This document shows, one piece after another, positions 34,843-43,089 of a stretch of 64,000 bases of DNA. The stretch's first letter is position 1, and each line of letters begins with the position of its first letter. The stretch covers positions 1 through 64,000 of the forward strand of contig JAIXSR010000049.1 in assembly GCA_027484605.1 (NCBI GenBank). The letters run 5' to 3'. This stretch comes from Hyphomicrobiales bacterium. GTDB taxonomy: Bacteria; Pseudomonadota; Alphaproteobacteria; Rhizobiales; Beijerinckiaceae. Made by a program: the position numbers and the translations under genes. The notes beneath the pieces are model-generated. The model was not told where the DNA came from and ran no database searches. It worked only from the letters and a program-made list of their open reading frames with translations.

Positions 34843-36066
34843 TCAGCCCGCCACGTCGAAGCCGGTATCGAAGGCCTCGCCGATGCCGGTGGCGTCGAGG
34901 CCGGCCTGCTGCACCACGGCGTCGAGCGCATCGAGGCGGCTGACCGTGACCGAGCGGACGCGCAGGGCCCAGAGCGGCCGGCGGAAGACCAGCTCGGTGA
35001 TCAGCGCGAAGCCGAAGAGCAGGCCCGCCGCCATGAGGATGAAGAGCGGCGCGAGACCGATCATCAGCATCGGGTTCGCCGCGGCCGCAAGCGCCGGCAG
35101 GCCGCCGGTGACGGCGACGAGCGCACCGAAGGCGAGCAGGAGCCCGAACAGGGCTAGGTAATAGCGGATCCAGACCCAGATGACGGAGCCGGTGGTCAGG
35201 TTCGAGGTGAAGGTGATGACGCCGAAGCGCGTGCCCGCGGTGAAGGTGCGGAATTCATGCACACGGTAGCGGAGCCAGAGGACGGGCAGAACGGCGAAGG
35301 CGAGGAACAGGCCAAGCAGCGCGCCGAACATCGCGCCCACGCCACCGCTCCGCTCGACCATGGCCGTTCCACCGAACAGGACAACGACAACGAGCCCCAC
35401 GACCCAGAAGGCCATCCAGGCGCCGAGCAGCGGGCGGGCTTCCGATTCGAAGCTGCCCTGCGCCGAGCCGAACCAGGTATTCTCGATCTTGTAGCGCTCC
35501 AGCGCCCGGCGGAAGAACGGGAAAGCGATACCGAGAGAGACCAGTGTCAGCACCAGCCACCAGAGCGTCCGGAGCAGATAGGCCGTGCCGCTGCCCGATT
35601 GGTGGAATTGCACGCCGCGATAGCGCGTGCGGGTAAGCCGGTAGCGGCGGGCGCGGTAGGTCAGGATCTGGACGACAGCCGGCATGATCAGCAGGCCGAG
35701 GATTCCGGCCAGAGTCGGCCCGAGCACCTGCCCGCCGAACAGGCTGACCAGCGTACCGGCGAAATAGATCGGGAGCACGATGGCCAGCGCGATCAGGAAC
35801 CCGACAAACAGCTCGCGCCCGGTGCCGGTATATTCGAAACCGTCGCCGGCCAGCCGCGTGTTGCGCCAGTAATAGCGGCGCAGGGCCGTCTTGTACCAGA
35901 AGCGGTAGATGCCCAGGGTGATGGCGGTCAGGAAGGTGCCGACCAGCACCTGCCCGGCCAGCGGCGCCGTGACGGCCTCCAGCGCCTGGGCCCGGGTGAC
36001 CCGGGGCGACATGGATGGCGGCTCGACCGGAGGATCGGAGGGGCGCTGGATCGTGGGAATATGCAT
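34843..36066 (-). CDS. YjgN family (DUF898) membrane protein
   Basis: 407 aa with about ten hydrophobic segments. The DUF898 hallmark is repeated: LGIYRFWYKTALRRYYWRNT near residue 50 and later LGIAFPFFRRALERYKIENT near 180 and LALFG. Function unknown; the family is often found beside M48 proteases as here. ATG 36066 is used; ATG 36012 (MSPRVTRAQ) is an alternative. Confidence 0.9.
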   Translation of the reverse strand: MHIPTIQRPSDPPVEPPSMSPRVTRAQALEAVTAPLAGQVLVGTFLTAITLGIYRFWYKTALRRYYWRNTRLAGDGFEYTGTGRELFVGFLIALAIVLPIYFAGTLVSLFGGQVLGPTLAGILGLLIMPAVVQILTYRARRYRLTRTRYRGVQFHQSGSGTAYLLRTLWWLVLTLVSLGIAFPFFRRALERYKIENTWFGSAQGSFESEARPLLGAWMAFWVVGLVVVVLFGGTAMVERSGGVGAMFGALLGLFLAFAVLPVLWLRYRVHEFRTFTAGTRFGVITFTSNLTTGSVIWVWIRYYLALFGLLLAFGALVAVTGGLPALAAAANPMLMIGLAPLFILMAAGLLFGFALITELVFRRPLWALRVRSVTVSRLDALDAVVQQAGLDATGIGEAFDTGFDVAG

Positions 36067-36228
36067 GGAATGGTTCCGCCAAGCATCCTAAGACGGGGAT
36101 GGCCTGTTTTCCCTCCGGTCACGTAACGGATTTGCAACAGACCGCGTGTTTGTGGCATGGGGCACAGGGGATGAAAAGACGAAAGCGGCTTCTCCCCTGG
36201 GGAAACGGCCGCGTTATGGAATGCCACG

Positions 36229-36708
36229 ATGCCCGATCGCCAACCTGTCACGCCCGCCCGGATCTGGTTCCGGTTCCTCCGCCTGCACCAGCGCGGCCAT
36301 GCGGCCATTGCCCAGCGCCTGCGCCAGCTCGGCCTCTCGGTGGCGCAGTTCGACCTGCTCTCCACCCTGACCGAGGCCGAGGGAATCACCCAGCGCGACC
36401 TGGCCGAGCGGCTCTATGTGACGAAGGGGAACGTGTCGGGGCTGGTCGACCGGCTGGTCGAGGCCGGCATGGTCGATCGCCGTGCGATTCCCGGCGACCG
36501 CCGCTCCTATGCGCTGCATCTCACCGAAGCCGGTCGCAAGGCCGCGCAGGCCGGCATGGAGACGCAGCAGCTCTTCGTCAACGAGACGGTCGGGCAATTG
36601 CCGCCGCGCGACCTCGAGATGCTGGATCAGGTGATCACCCGCTGGCGCGATACATTCCGGGCGCTTGAGCAATCCGGCCCGGATGGCAAGGGCGGCACGG
36701 CGGGATAA
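36229..36708 (+). CDS. MarR family transcriptional regulator
   Basis: 159 aa. Winged helix-turn-helix: LSVAQFDLLSTLTEAEGITQ, RDLAERLYVTKGNVSGLVDR (recognition helix) and the wing DRRAIPGDRRSYALHLTEAG. No divergent drug-efflux or catabolic operon; the neighbours are the DUF898 gene and a small unknown gene. The ligand is unknown. Confidence 0.93.
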   Translation: MPDRQPVTPARIWFRFLRLHQRGHAAIAQRLRQLGLSVAQFDLLSTLTEAEGITQRDLAERLYVTKGNVSGLVDRLVEAGMVDRRAIPGDRRSYALHLTEAGRKAAQAGMETQQLFVNETVGQLPPRDLEMLDQVITRWRDTFRALEQSGPDGKGGTAG

Positions 36709-36830
36709 CGCTTTCTTAACCCGTCTGCCGCGATTTCTCCGCTTTTTGGCCAAACGGCCCCCAGAATGGGGCGCCATATCCCCTGTCAGAGCAGCCAATC
36801 AAGGCTGACGATGCACCCAAGGGGATGACA

Positions 36831-37061
36831 ATGACTCCGGCCTCGATCCATCGAGCCTCCATTCTTGCCGAAGCCGTCCGGAATGCGGAAGAGATCCATG
36901 TGACGCGGGAGCGCCTTGCCTCGCGCGACCATGTGGCCCGGAACTACCGGGCGATCGCGCTGCCGGCCCTGGCTGCGGCAACCCGCCGGATCGCCGAACA
37001 GCGCAAGCGCCTCGGCGTCCTGCAGCAGGCGGAAATGCTGCCGGACCACGCCGCGTCCTGA
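36831..37061 (+). CDS. Small hypothetical protein, 76 aa
   Basis: Helical, Arg- and Ala-rich, no signal or membrane segment. Start ATG 36831 chosen because AAGGGG lies 7-8 bases upstream; ATG 36825 would overlap that site. The sequence around IHVTRERLASRDHVARNYRA is reminiscent of short alphaproteobacterial proteins of unknown role. A promoter probably lies in the preceding 120 bp. Confidence 0.55.
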   Translation: MTPASIHRASILAEAVRNAEEIHVTRERLASRDHVARNYRAIALPALAAATRRIAEQRKRLGVLQQAEMLPDHAAS

Positions 37062-37133
37062 GACGCGGCCCCCTTCTTGCCTCCAGAGACCTTTCCGGAC
37101 CCCCCAGCGAAACGGCTCCTCACCCGAGAACAA

Positions 37134-37162
37134 ACAAAAAAGGCGGCCCGCAAGGCCGCCTT
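37134..37162 (-). terminator. Intrinsic terminator of L,D-transpeptidase gene
   Basis: On the minus strand AAGGCGGCC (from 37162) pairs with GGCCGCCTT (to 37140) around a 5-base loop and is followed by TTTTGTTTG. It starts 27 bp after the stop of the transpeptidase gene. Confidence 0.85.
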
Positions 37163-37188
37163 CTGCATATCGTGCCGGGCGCAACGCC

Positions 37189-37812
37189 TCAGCGGACGAC
37201 AACCTTGGCGCCGACCTTGACGCGGTTATAGAGGTCGATGGCATCGATATTGTGCATCCGGATGCAGCCGAGCGAGACCGGCATGCCGATCATTTCCGGC
37301 TCGTTGGTGCCGTGGATGCGGTATTCGGTGTCGCGGCCGCGCTCGTCATGCAGGTAGATGCCACGCGCGCCGAGCGGGTTGTTCGGGCCGCCGGGAACCG
37401 TACCCGGCAGGCTCGGAACCATCTGGCGGGCCGTGTTGCCCGGCGTCCAGGACGGCCACTCGACCTTGCGGCCGATAATGGCCACGCCCGACCATTGATG
37501 GGCTTCCATGCCCGGAGAGATCTCGTAGCGGAGCGCGGTGCCGCCTTCCTCGATGAAATAGAGGAAGCGGGCATCCGAATCGACGACCACCGTACCGGGA
37601 ACCTTCTCGTTGGTCGGGTTCGGCATGCGGAAGCGGGCGCGGGCCGGATCGAGGTCACGATTCAGCGATTTCGGCGCAAGCGCGAGCAATTGCACATCCC
37701 GGGCCGACAGGGTCGGGTCCGGGAAGGCCGAATACTGCGTACATGCGGCAGCCATCAGGCAAAGGCCGAGGGCGAGAACCGGGCGGAGAAAGCGATAAAT
37801 TTCCGTGTGCAT
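37189..37812 (-). CDS. L,D-transpeptidase lipoprotein (YkuD domain)
   Basis: 207 aa. A lipoprotein signal ends in the lipobox LMAAAC (Cys at about 24), so it is anchored in a membrane facing the periplasm. The YkuD domain occupies the C-terminal half; the catalytic motif is HGTNEPEMIG followed by SLGCIRM, with the nucleophile Cys near residue 188. These enzymes make 3-3 peptidoglycan crosslinks or attach outer-membrane proteins to peptidoglycan. Single gene with its own terminator, divergent from the deacetylase gene. Confidence 0.94.
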   Translation of the reverse strand: MHTEIYRFLRPVLALGLCLMAAACTQYSAFPDPTLSARDVQLLALAPKSLNRDLDPARARFRMPNPTNEKVPGTVVVDSDARFLYFIEEGGTALRYEISPGMEAHQWSGVAIIGRKVEWPSWTPGNTARQMVPSLPGTVPGGPNNPLGARGIYLHDERGRDTEYRIHGTNEPEMIGMPVSLGCIRMHNIDAIDLYNRVKVGAKVVVR

Positions 37813-37971
37813 GGCCGAACTAAATCAAGGGAAGGTTGAGCTTTGCTTAATGGCCTGAGAATCAGCAGCATAGTGCTGCAAAGACACACTCCTTCCAAGC
37901 CTTGATTTTTCTTGACCAGGCCGTGCGCCATCGCACAGCCTGAGAGCCCGTCGCCAGAAGCGAGCCCATTC

Positions 37972-38898
37972 TTGCCCACCTTGCTGATTTCCGATCCCGT
38001 CTTCCTCGGCCATGCCATGCCGGCCGGCCATCCCGAGCGGCCCGACCGGCTGCGGGCTGTCGAGGCGGCGCTCGCCGACCCGCGATTCGCGGCCCTTCGC
38101 CGCGAGGGTGCCGCGCCCGGCCGGCTCGATCTGGCCGAACTGGCCCATCCGGCCAGCTATATCGACGAGATTGCCGGGTTTTCTCCCCAGGCCGGCTTTG
38201 CCTATCTCGATGCCGATACCTCGATGTCGCCCGGGTCGCTTCCTGCCGTACTCGCGGCCATGGGTTCGGCGGAGCGCGCGGTGACGGCGGTCATGGGCGG
38301 CGAGGTCAGGAATGCCTTCGTGGCCGCGCGCCCGCCCGGCCATCATGCCGAGCGCGAAACCGCCATGGGTTTCTGCCTGTTCAATACGGTCGCGGTGGCG
38401 GCGCGCGTTGCGCAGAGACAGGGCGCGGAACGCGTGGCGATCATCGACTGGGACGTGCATCATGGCAATGGCACCCAGGATATCTTCTGGGCCGATCGCG
38501 ATGTCCTGTTCGTCTCGAGCCACGAGATGCCGCTCTATCCCGGCACGGGGGCCGCGAGCGAGCGTGGCGAGAACGACACGATCGTCAATGTGCCGCTCCG
38601 GGCCGGCGATGACGGTGCCATCTTCCGCGAGGCCTACCGGAATGCGGTCTTCCCGCGGATCCGGGCGCATCGGCCGGACCTCATCCTGATCTCGGCCGGT
38701 TTCGATGCCCATCGGCGCGATCCGCTCGCCAATCTCCGCCTCGAAGCCGGGGATTTCGCCTGGGCGACGGCGGAGCTGATGGCACTCGCGGAGACGCTGT
38801 GCAGCGGCCGCATCGTCAGCCTGCTCGAGGGCGGATACGATCTCGAGGGGCTTTCCACCTCCGTCGCCGCCCATGTCGAGACGCTGATGGGCGCCTGA
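37972..38898 (+). CDS. Histone deacetylase family protein (acetylpolyamine amidohydrolase-like)
   Basis: 308 aa from TTG 37972, chosen because the product then begins PTLLISDPVFLGHAMPAGHPERPDR-like as in the family; TTG 37912 and TTG 37981 are alternatives and no ATG fits. The zinc deacetylase signatures are complete: ARPPGHHAE, IDWDVHHGNGTQ (metal ligands D and H), PLYPGTGA, SAGFDAHRRDP (third ligand) and EGGYDLEG. The physiological substrate in bacteria is uncertain (acetylpolyamines or proteins). In Hyphomicrobiales it usually precedes xseB-dxs; here those genes are 20 kb away. Confidence 0.92.
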   Translation: MPTLLISDPVFLGHAMPAGHPERPDRLRAVEAALADPRFAALRREGAAPGRLDLAELAHPASYIDEIAGFSPQAGFAYLDADTSMSPGSLPAVLAAMGSAERAVTAVMGGEVRNAFVAARPPGHHAERETAMGFCLFNTVAVAARVAQRQGAERVAIIDWDVHHGNGTQDIFWADRDVLFVSSHEMPLYPGTGAASERGENDTIVNVPLRAGDDGAIFREAYRNAVFPRIRAHRPDLILISAGFDAHRRDPLANLRLEAGDFAWATAELMALAETLCSGRIVSLLEGGYDLEGLSTSVAAHVETLMGA

Positions 38899-38928
38899 TC
38901 AGCCGGCTTCACAGCAAAAGGATAGCCT

Positions 38929-39420
38929 ATGACGGATGTTCCCCTTTCTGCCATCGACCCCGAAGCCGACCGGGCAAGCCAGATCGAGGCATTGCGGAAG
39001 CTGAGACCCGCCTTGCTGCGCGTGCCGCCACCGATGTTCGGGGAGCGCGTCGCGGACAAGGTTGCGGCCCTTGTCGGGTCCTGGCGGTTCATCATCATCC
39101 AGAGCGTGATCCTCGCCCTGTGGATCCTGGCCAATATCGTGGCCTATTGGCAGCACTGGGACCCCTATCCCTTCATCCTGCTCAACCTGGTGCTGTCTTT
39201 CCAGGCGGCCTATGCGGCGCCGATCATCATGATGAGCCAGAACCGGCAGGCGCAGATCGACCGCAAGGAAGCGGAGAATGATTATCGCGTCAACGTGAAA
39301 GCCGAACTCGAGATCGAGCTTCTCCACGAGAAGATCGATGCCTTGCGCGAGCAGGAGATCCTGCGGCTGATCACCACCATCGAGCATCTCTCGGCGCGGC
39401 TCGAGCGCAGCGGCAAGTAG
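38929..39420 (+). CDS. DUF1003 membrane protein
   Basis: 163 aa. Two hydrophobic segments (IIIQSVILALWILANIVAYW and PFILLNLVLSFQAAYAAPII, about residues 60-105) are followed by a coiled-coil-like C-terminus (ELEIELLHEKIDALREQEIL). The DUF1003 core SFQAAYAAPIIMMSQNRQ is typical. Function unknown. AAAGGATAGCCT precedes the start. Confidence 0.93.
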   Translation: MTDVPLSAIDPEADRASQIEALRKLRPALLRVPPPMFGERVADKVAALVGSWRFIIIQSVILALWILANIVAYWQHWDPYPFILLNLVLSFQAAYAAPIIMMSQNRQAQIDRKEAENDYRVNVKAELEIELLHEKIDALREQEILRLITTIEHLSARLERSGK

Positions 39421-39444
39421 CAAGGCATCCCGCGGGAAGAGGGT

Positions 39445-40740
39445 TCAGAGCGCCTCGGTCCGCTCGATCTCGATGCCGAATGCCGAAAGGCCGATGAAAG
39501 CCCGGCTGCCGCTGGTCGAGAGGTTGCGGATCGAGGAGACGCCGAGATCCCGCAGGATCTGCGCGCCGAGCCCGACCTCGCGCCAGGCCTTCTGGCGCAG
39601 GGCATCGGAGCTGGCCGGCGCCTCGAAGCCGGCGGAGGGCACGCCTGCCGTGCCATCGCGCAGGTAGACCAGCACACCGCGCCCTTCGGCCTTGAAGGTC
39701 TGCAGCGCCTTCTCGACGGTCTTGCCGCCGCCGAACACATCCGTCAGCGCATTGGCGCGATGGAGCCGGGTCAGCACGCCGCGGCCATCGCCGATCTGGC
39801 CATGGACAAGTGCGAGATGCTGCACCTCGTCGAAGGGCGTGGAGAAGGCATAGCCGGTGAGACGGCCGATCGCGGTCTCGACCGGGAAGGTGGCGACGCG
39901 GTCGATCAGCTTCTCGCGGGCCTGCCGGTAGGCGATGAGATCGGCAATGGTGAGGATCCTGAGCCCGAATTTTTCGGCAAAATCGGTAACCTGCTTCCCT
40001 TTGGTAACCGTTCCGTCGTCATTGACCAGTTCGGAGATGACGCCGACCGGCGGCAGGCCGGCCAGCCGGCAGAGATCGACTGCCGCCTCGGTATGGCCCG
40101 AGCGCATGAGGACGCCGCCATCGCGGGCGATCAGCGGGAAGATATGGCCGGGACGGACGAAATCATTCGCCTGGACATTGCCATTGGCCAGCGCGCGGAC
40201 GGTGGCGGTGCGCTCGTCGGCGGAGATGCCGGTCGTCAGCCCTTCGCGATAGTCGATCGACACGGTGAAGGCCGTGGTATGGGCGCTGTCATTGACCGCG
40301 ACCATCGGGTCGAGCCGCAGCCGGCGCGCTTCCGCCACGGTGATCGGGGCGCAGACGATGCCGGAGGTGTGGCGGACGATGAAGGCCATTTTCTCCGGCG
40401 TGCAGAGCGAGGCGGCGACGATGAGATCGCCCTCGCCTTCGCGGTCGTCATCATCGGTGACGACGACGATCTCGCCGCGGGCATAGGCCACGATGGCCTC
40501 CTCGATCCGCTGGGTCGTGTCCTGCATGGGCCATCCTCTCGAATTGGGCGCGAGGCCGAGAAAATCGTTGGGTGTCACGGTGCCGCCGGTTTCCCGGGCG
40601 ATGGCCTCGGCCGTCTCGCGGGAGATCCAGGGTGCGTTCTCGCGGCAGAGCTGGGTGATCGTGGCCGGCGACACGCCGATGCGCGCGGCAAGGTCGATGC
40701 GCTTGGTCCCGGTCCGTTTCAGCCATTCCGCGAGTTTCAT
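39445..40740 (-). CDS. ribB: RibBX-type 3,4-dihydroxy-2-butanone 4-phosphate synthase with N-terminal helix-turn-helix
   Basis: 431 aa from ATG 40740. Residues 1-60 form a Cro/YdaS-like helix-turn-helix (LAARIGVSPATITQLCREN). Residues 72-280 are the RibB domain, which makes the four-carbon riboflavin precursor from ribulose 5-phosphate (DDDDREGEGDLI metal site, RSGHTEAAVDL). The C-terminal 150 residues resemble GTP cyclohydrolase II, but the three zinc cysteines are absent (RANALTDVFGGGKTVEK), so it is the RibX type without cyclohydrolase activity. An internal ATG at codon 72 (40527) has AGAGGATGGCCC upstream, a better ribosome-binding site than the first ATG has; two products are possible. 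Confidence 0.93.
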   Translation of the reverse strand: MKLAEWLKRTGTKRIDLAARIGVSPATITQLCRENAPWISRETAEAIARETGGTVTPNDFLGLAPNSRGWPMQDTTQRIEEAIVAYARGEIVVVTDDDDREGEGDLIVAASLCTPEKMAFIVRHTSGIVCAPITVAEARRLRLDPMVAVNDSAHTTAFTVSIDYREGLTTGISADERTATVRALANGNVQANDFVRPGHIFPLIARDGGVLMRSGHTEAAVDLCRLAGLPPVGVISELVNDDGTVTKGKQVTDFAEKFGLRILTIADLIAYRQAREKLIDRVATFPVETAIGRLTGYAFSTPFDEVQHLALVHGQIGDGRGVLTRLHRANALTDVFGGGKTVEKALQTFKAEGRGVLVYLRDGTAGVPSAGFEAPASSDALRQKAWREVGLGAQILRDLGVSSIRNLSTSGSRAFIGLSAFGIEIERTEAL

Positions 40741-40799
40741 GGCGGTGATGTGGCCCTTCGGAGCGAGGGCGTCAATGAAATTGATGGCTCAGTCGCGAG

Positions 40800-40820
40800 A
40801 ATTTTATTCCAGATAAAATT
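40800..40820. promoter_or_regulatory. AT-rich interrupted palindrome upstream of HTH-RibBX
   Basis: AATTTTAT (40800-40807), 5-base spacer, ATAAAATT (40813-40820): perfect 8-bp arms, 60 bp before the first ATG of the HTH-ribB gene, in GC-rich surroundings. It could be an operator, possibly for the fused HTH itself, overlapping an AT-rich -10 region. Confidence 0.5.
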
Positions 40821-40855
40821 TATGGGCGGAAGCACCCTCGCCCCCGATGGCTGAC

Positions 40856-41013
40856 CCCTCACCCGCCGATGCTGCGCATCGTCGGCCTCTCCCCGCGGGG
40901 GAGAGGCGGGAGGCCAGCTGGAGAGGCGGCAAGTCAGGCAAGGCGTAAAGGGCGGTGCCCGCCCCTCTCCCCGGCGGGGAGAGGATGGCGAGCGAAGCGA
41001 GGCCGGGTGAGGG
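40856..41013. repeat. 158-bp intergenic inverted-repeat element (REP/MITE-like)
   Basis: Bounded by perfect 10-bp terminal inverted repeats CCCTCACCCG (40856-40865) and CGGGTGAGGG (41004-41013). Inside are two strong hairpins: GCCTCTCCCC/GGGGAGAGGC (40885-40907, 3-base loop) and CCTCTCCCC/GGGGAGAGG (40964-40984, 3-base loop). The phrase GAGCGAAGCGAGG before the right end is commonly seen next to such hairpins in alphaproteobacterial intergenic repeats. It lies between ribB promoter and aroC stop and may also terminate aroC transcription. Confidence 0.8.
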
Positions 41014-41023
41014 CCCCTGATGT

Positions 41024-42109
41024 TCAGCCCACCTGGCCGCGATGGCGGAGATAGTGATCCGCCAGCACGATGGCCATCATGGCCTCGCCGACCGGGACGG
41101 CGCGGATGCCGACGCAGGGATCGTGCCGGCCCTTGGTGAGAATCTCGGTCTCGTTGCCGAAGCGATCCACCGTTTCGCGCGGGGTCAGGATCGACGAGGT
41201 CGGCTTGACGGCGAAGCGGACAACGATCGGCTGGCCGGTGGAAATGCCGCCGAGAATGCCGCCGGCATGATTGGCCATGAAGACCGGCCGGCCATCATTG
41301 CCGATGCGCATCGTGTCGGCATTGTCTTCGCCGGTCAGTTCCGCCGCGCCGAATCCGGCGCCGATCTCGACGCCCTTGACCGCGTTGATCGACATCATGG
41401 CCGAGGCGAGATCGGCGTCGAGCTTGCCGTAGATCGGCGCGCCAAGGCCGGGCGGTACGCCCTCGGCCACGATTTCGAGCACCGCGCCGATGGAGGACCC
41501 ATCCTTCCGGACGCCATCAAGATAGTCGGCATAGAAAGCCGCCATCTCGGCATCGGGGCAGAAGAACGGATTGTTGCCGACCTCGTCCCAGTTCCAGCGG
41601 GCGCGATCGATCCGGTGCGGGCCCATCTGGACGAGGGCGCCGCGCACCCGCATGCCCGGCACGACCTTGCGGGCGATGGCGCCGGCGGCCACGCGCATCG
41701 CCGTCTCGCGCGCGGAGGAACGCCCGCCGCCGCGCGGATCGCGGATGCCGTATTTCGCGTCATAGGTGAAATCGGCATGGCCCGGGCGATAGGCCGAGGC
41801 AATGGCCGAGTAATCCTTCGAACGCTGGTCGACATTCTGGATCAGCAGGCCGATCGAGGTGCCCGTCGTGCGCTGGATGCCATCCGACTCGGTGTAGACG
41901 CCGGAAAGGATCCGGACCTCGTCCGGTTCCTGCCGCTGGGTGGTGTAGCGGCTCTGGCCCGGCCGGCGGCGGTCAAGATCGGCCTGGATATCGGCCTCGA
42001 CCAGCGGGATCATCGGCGGGCAGCCATCGACCACGCAGCCGATGGCCGGGCCGTGGCTCTCGCCGAACGTGGTGAAACGGAACAGGTGGCCGAAGGAATT
42101 GTGCGACAT
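41024..42109 (-). CDS. aroC: Chorismate synthase
   Basis: 361 aa, family length. It converts 5-enolpyruvylshikimate 3-phosphate to chorismate with reduced FMN, the last step of the shikimate pathway. The three family signatures are present: [36 protein letters not shown] and [16 protein letters not shown]-like. Dependence on reduced FMN fits the riboflavin gene next door. Preceded by two small secreted-protein genes on the same strand (57 bp gap). Confidence 0.97.
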   Translation of the reverse strand: MSHNSFGHLFRFTTFGESHGPAIGCVVDGCPPMIPLVEADIQADLDRRRPGQSRYTTQRQEPDEVRILSGVYTESDGIQRTTGTSIGLLIQNVDQRSKDYSAIASAYRPGHADFTYDAKYGIRDPRGGGRSSARETAMRVAAGAIARKVVPGMRVRGALVQMGPHRIDRARWNWDEVGNNPFFCPDAEMAAFYADYLDGVRKDGSSIGAVLEIVAEGVPPGLGAPIYGKLDADLASAMMSINAVKGVEIGAGFGAAELTGEDNADTMRIGNDGRPVFMANHAGGILGGISTGQPIVVRFAVKPTSSILTPRETVDRFGNETEILTKGRHDPCVGIRAVPVGEAMMAIVLADHYLRHRGQVG

Positions 42110-42165
42110 GCGCGCGATCTAGCGCGAATGGCGGCGCTTGTCCAAGAGGAGAGTTGCGGTGCAGC

Positions 42166-42561
42166 CTATCGGACCTGGACGCGGATCGTGTAGCGGCGGC
42201 TGGTCGTGCGCGGGGCTTCGACCGTCGGGTTGTATTGGAACTCGACCACCATCTCGTCGGCGCCCCGGAAGCCGCCGCGCGAGGTGTAGAAGACCTGCTG
42301 CGAAAGGGCGACGAGCGTTCCGCAGCTGCCGGCGACGCGGGACTGGCCCTGCCGGAACTCGACCTTGCCATGGGCGGGCGGCGTGACGACCCGGGCCTGG
42401 GCGAGTCCCCCGGCATAACAGGTATCCACATTGTAGATGGAGAAACTCAGCAGCGGCGAGAGCTGGCCGCTACGGGCCTCGCGGGTGAGGGTTTCGGCAA
42501 AGGCCGTCCCGGCGACAAGGCAGGCGGCGACAGCCGGGAGAAGGGCATGCTTGCGGATCAT
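42166..42561 (-). CDS. Small exported two-cysteine protein, paralog A
   Basis: 131 aa from ATG 42561 (GAGGTTTGCC upstream; ATG 42573 overlapping the upstream stop is an alternative). Signal peptide MIRKHALLPAVAACLVAGTA, cleavage after AFA. The mature domain of about 110 residues looks like an immunoglobulin/cadherin-like beta-sandwich with landmarks VDTCYAGG, TPPAHGKVE, GSCG and VFYTSRGGFRGADEM. The two Cys residues probably form a disulfide. It resembles the genes at 42570-42974 and 47914-48441. Function unknown. Confidence 0.8.
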   Translation of the reverse strand: MIRKHALLPAVAACLVAGTAFAETLTREARSGQLSPLLSFSIYNVDTCYAGGLAQARVVTPPAHGKVEFRQGQSRVAGSCGTLVALSQQVFYTSRGGFRGADEMVVEFQYNPTVEAPRTTSRRYTIRVQVR

Positions 42562-42569
42562 GGCAAACC

Positions 42570-42974
42570 TCATTGGACGGCGAGCGTGACGTTGCGTGTG
42601 ATTGCCGTGATGCCGGGGGCATCCGTCCATTTGTTGTATTCGAAGTCGACCCGCAGGAAATCGGCACCGCGGAAGCCCGGTGCGGGGGTGAAGTAAACGT
42701 TGCGCGCCCAGCCCTGGATCTGGCCGCATTGTCCGCCATCGATGACCCGGCGCTCCTGCAGGATCTCGACCCGGCCATGCTTGGGCGGGGTGACGAGTTT
42801 GCCCACCGGAATAGCGCCGAAGGTGCAGGTATCCGTATCGTACATGGCAAGGCTGGCAACCAGCATGCGCTTGCCGGGGGGCACCCGCAGCGAATAACTC
42901 TCGGCAAGCACCGAGCCCGCAAACAATGTTGCCGACAAGATCAGCAGAAATTTCTTGATGAGCGACATAGGCAT
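42570..42974 (-). CDS. Small exported two-cysteine protein, paralog B
   Basis: 134 aa from ATG 42974, with AGGAAAGG ideally spaced upstream (ATG 42980 and 42968 are alternatives). Signal peptide (LIKKFLLILSATLFAGSVLA) then a domain with YDTDTCTFGA, TPPKHGRVE, GGQCG and VYFTPAPGFRGADFLRVDF, matching paralog A motif by motif. It overlaps or abuts paralog A, so the two are co-transcribed from the promoter at 42997-43025. Confidence 0.82.
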   Translation of the reverse strand: MPMSLIKKFLLILSATLFAGSVLAESYSLRVPPGKRMLVASLAMYDTDTCTFGAIPVGKLVTPPKHGRVEILQERRVIDGGQCGQIQGWARNVYFTPAPGFRGADFLRVDFEYNKWTDAPGITAITRNVTLAVQ

Positions 42975-42996
42975 GAACATCCTTTCCTGATCTCAG

Positions 42997-43025
42997 GTAT
43001 AAAAGGATGTGATGACCTTTGACAA
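42997..43025 (-). promoter_or_regulatory. Sigma-70-type promoter for secreted pair
   Basis: On the minus strand TTGTCA (43020-43025), 17-bp spacer, TTATAC (42997-43002). It lies about 22 bp before the start codon of paralog B, giving a very short leader that begins near the Shine-Dalgarno sequence. Confidence 0.6.
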
Positions 43026-43057
43026 CAGAAGAGAATGGCTGCTCACCATCTGTCGGC

Positions 43058-43089
43058 AGGTTGTGCCCGGTTCGGGCCGGGCACAACCT
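43058..43089 (-). terminator. 13-bp hairpin at the NRPS stop codon
   Basis: AGGTTGTGCCCGG (43058-43070) pairs perfectly with CCGGGCACAACCT (43077-43089) around a 6-base loop, starting at the third base of the NRPS stop codon. No T-run. It separates the NRPS gene from the secreted pair. Confidence 0.65.

Noticed and set aside
40741-40855. FMN riboswitch upstream of ribB
   Set aside because: Only about 115 bp separate the start codon from the repeat element, and the conserved RFN stem sequences are not visible.
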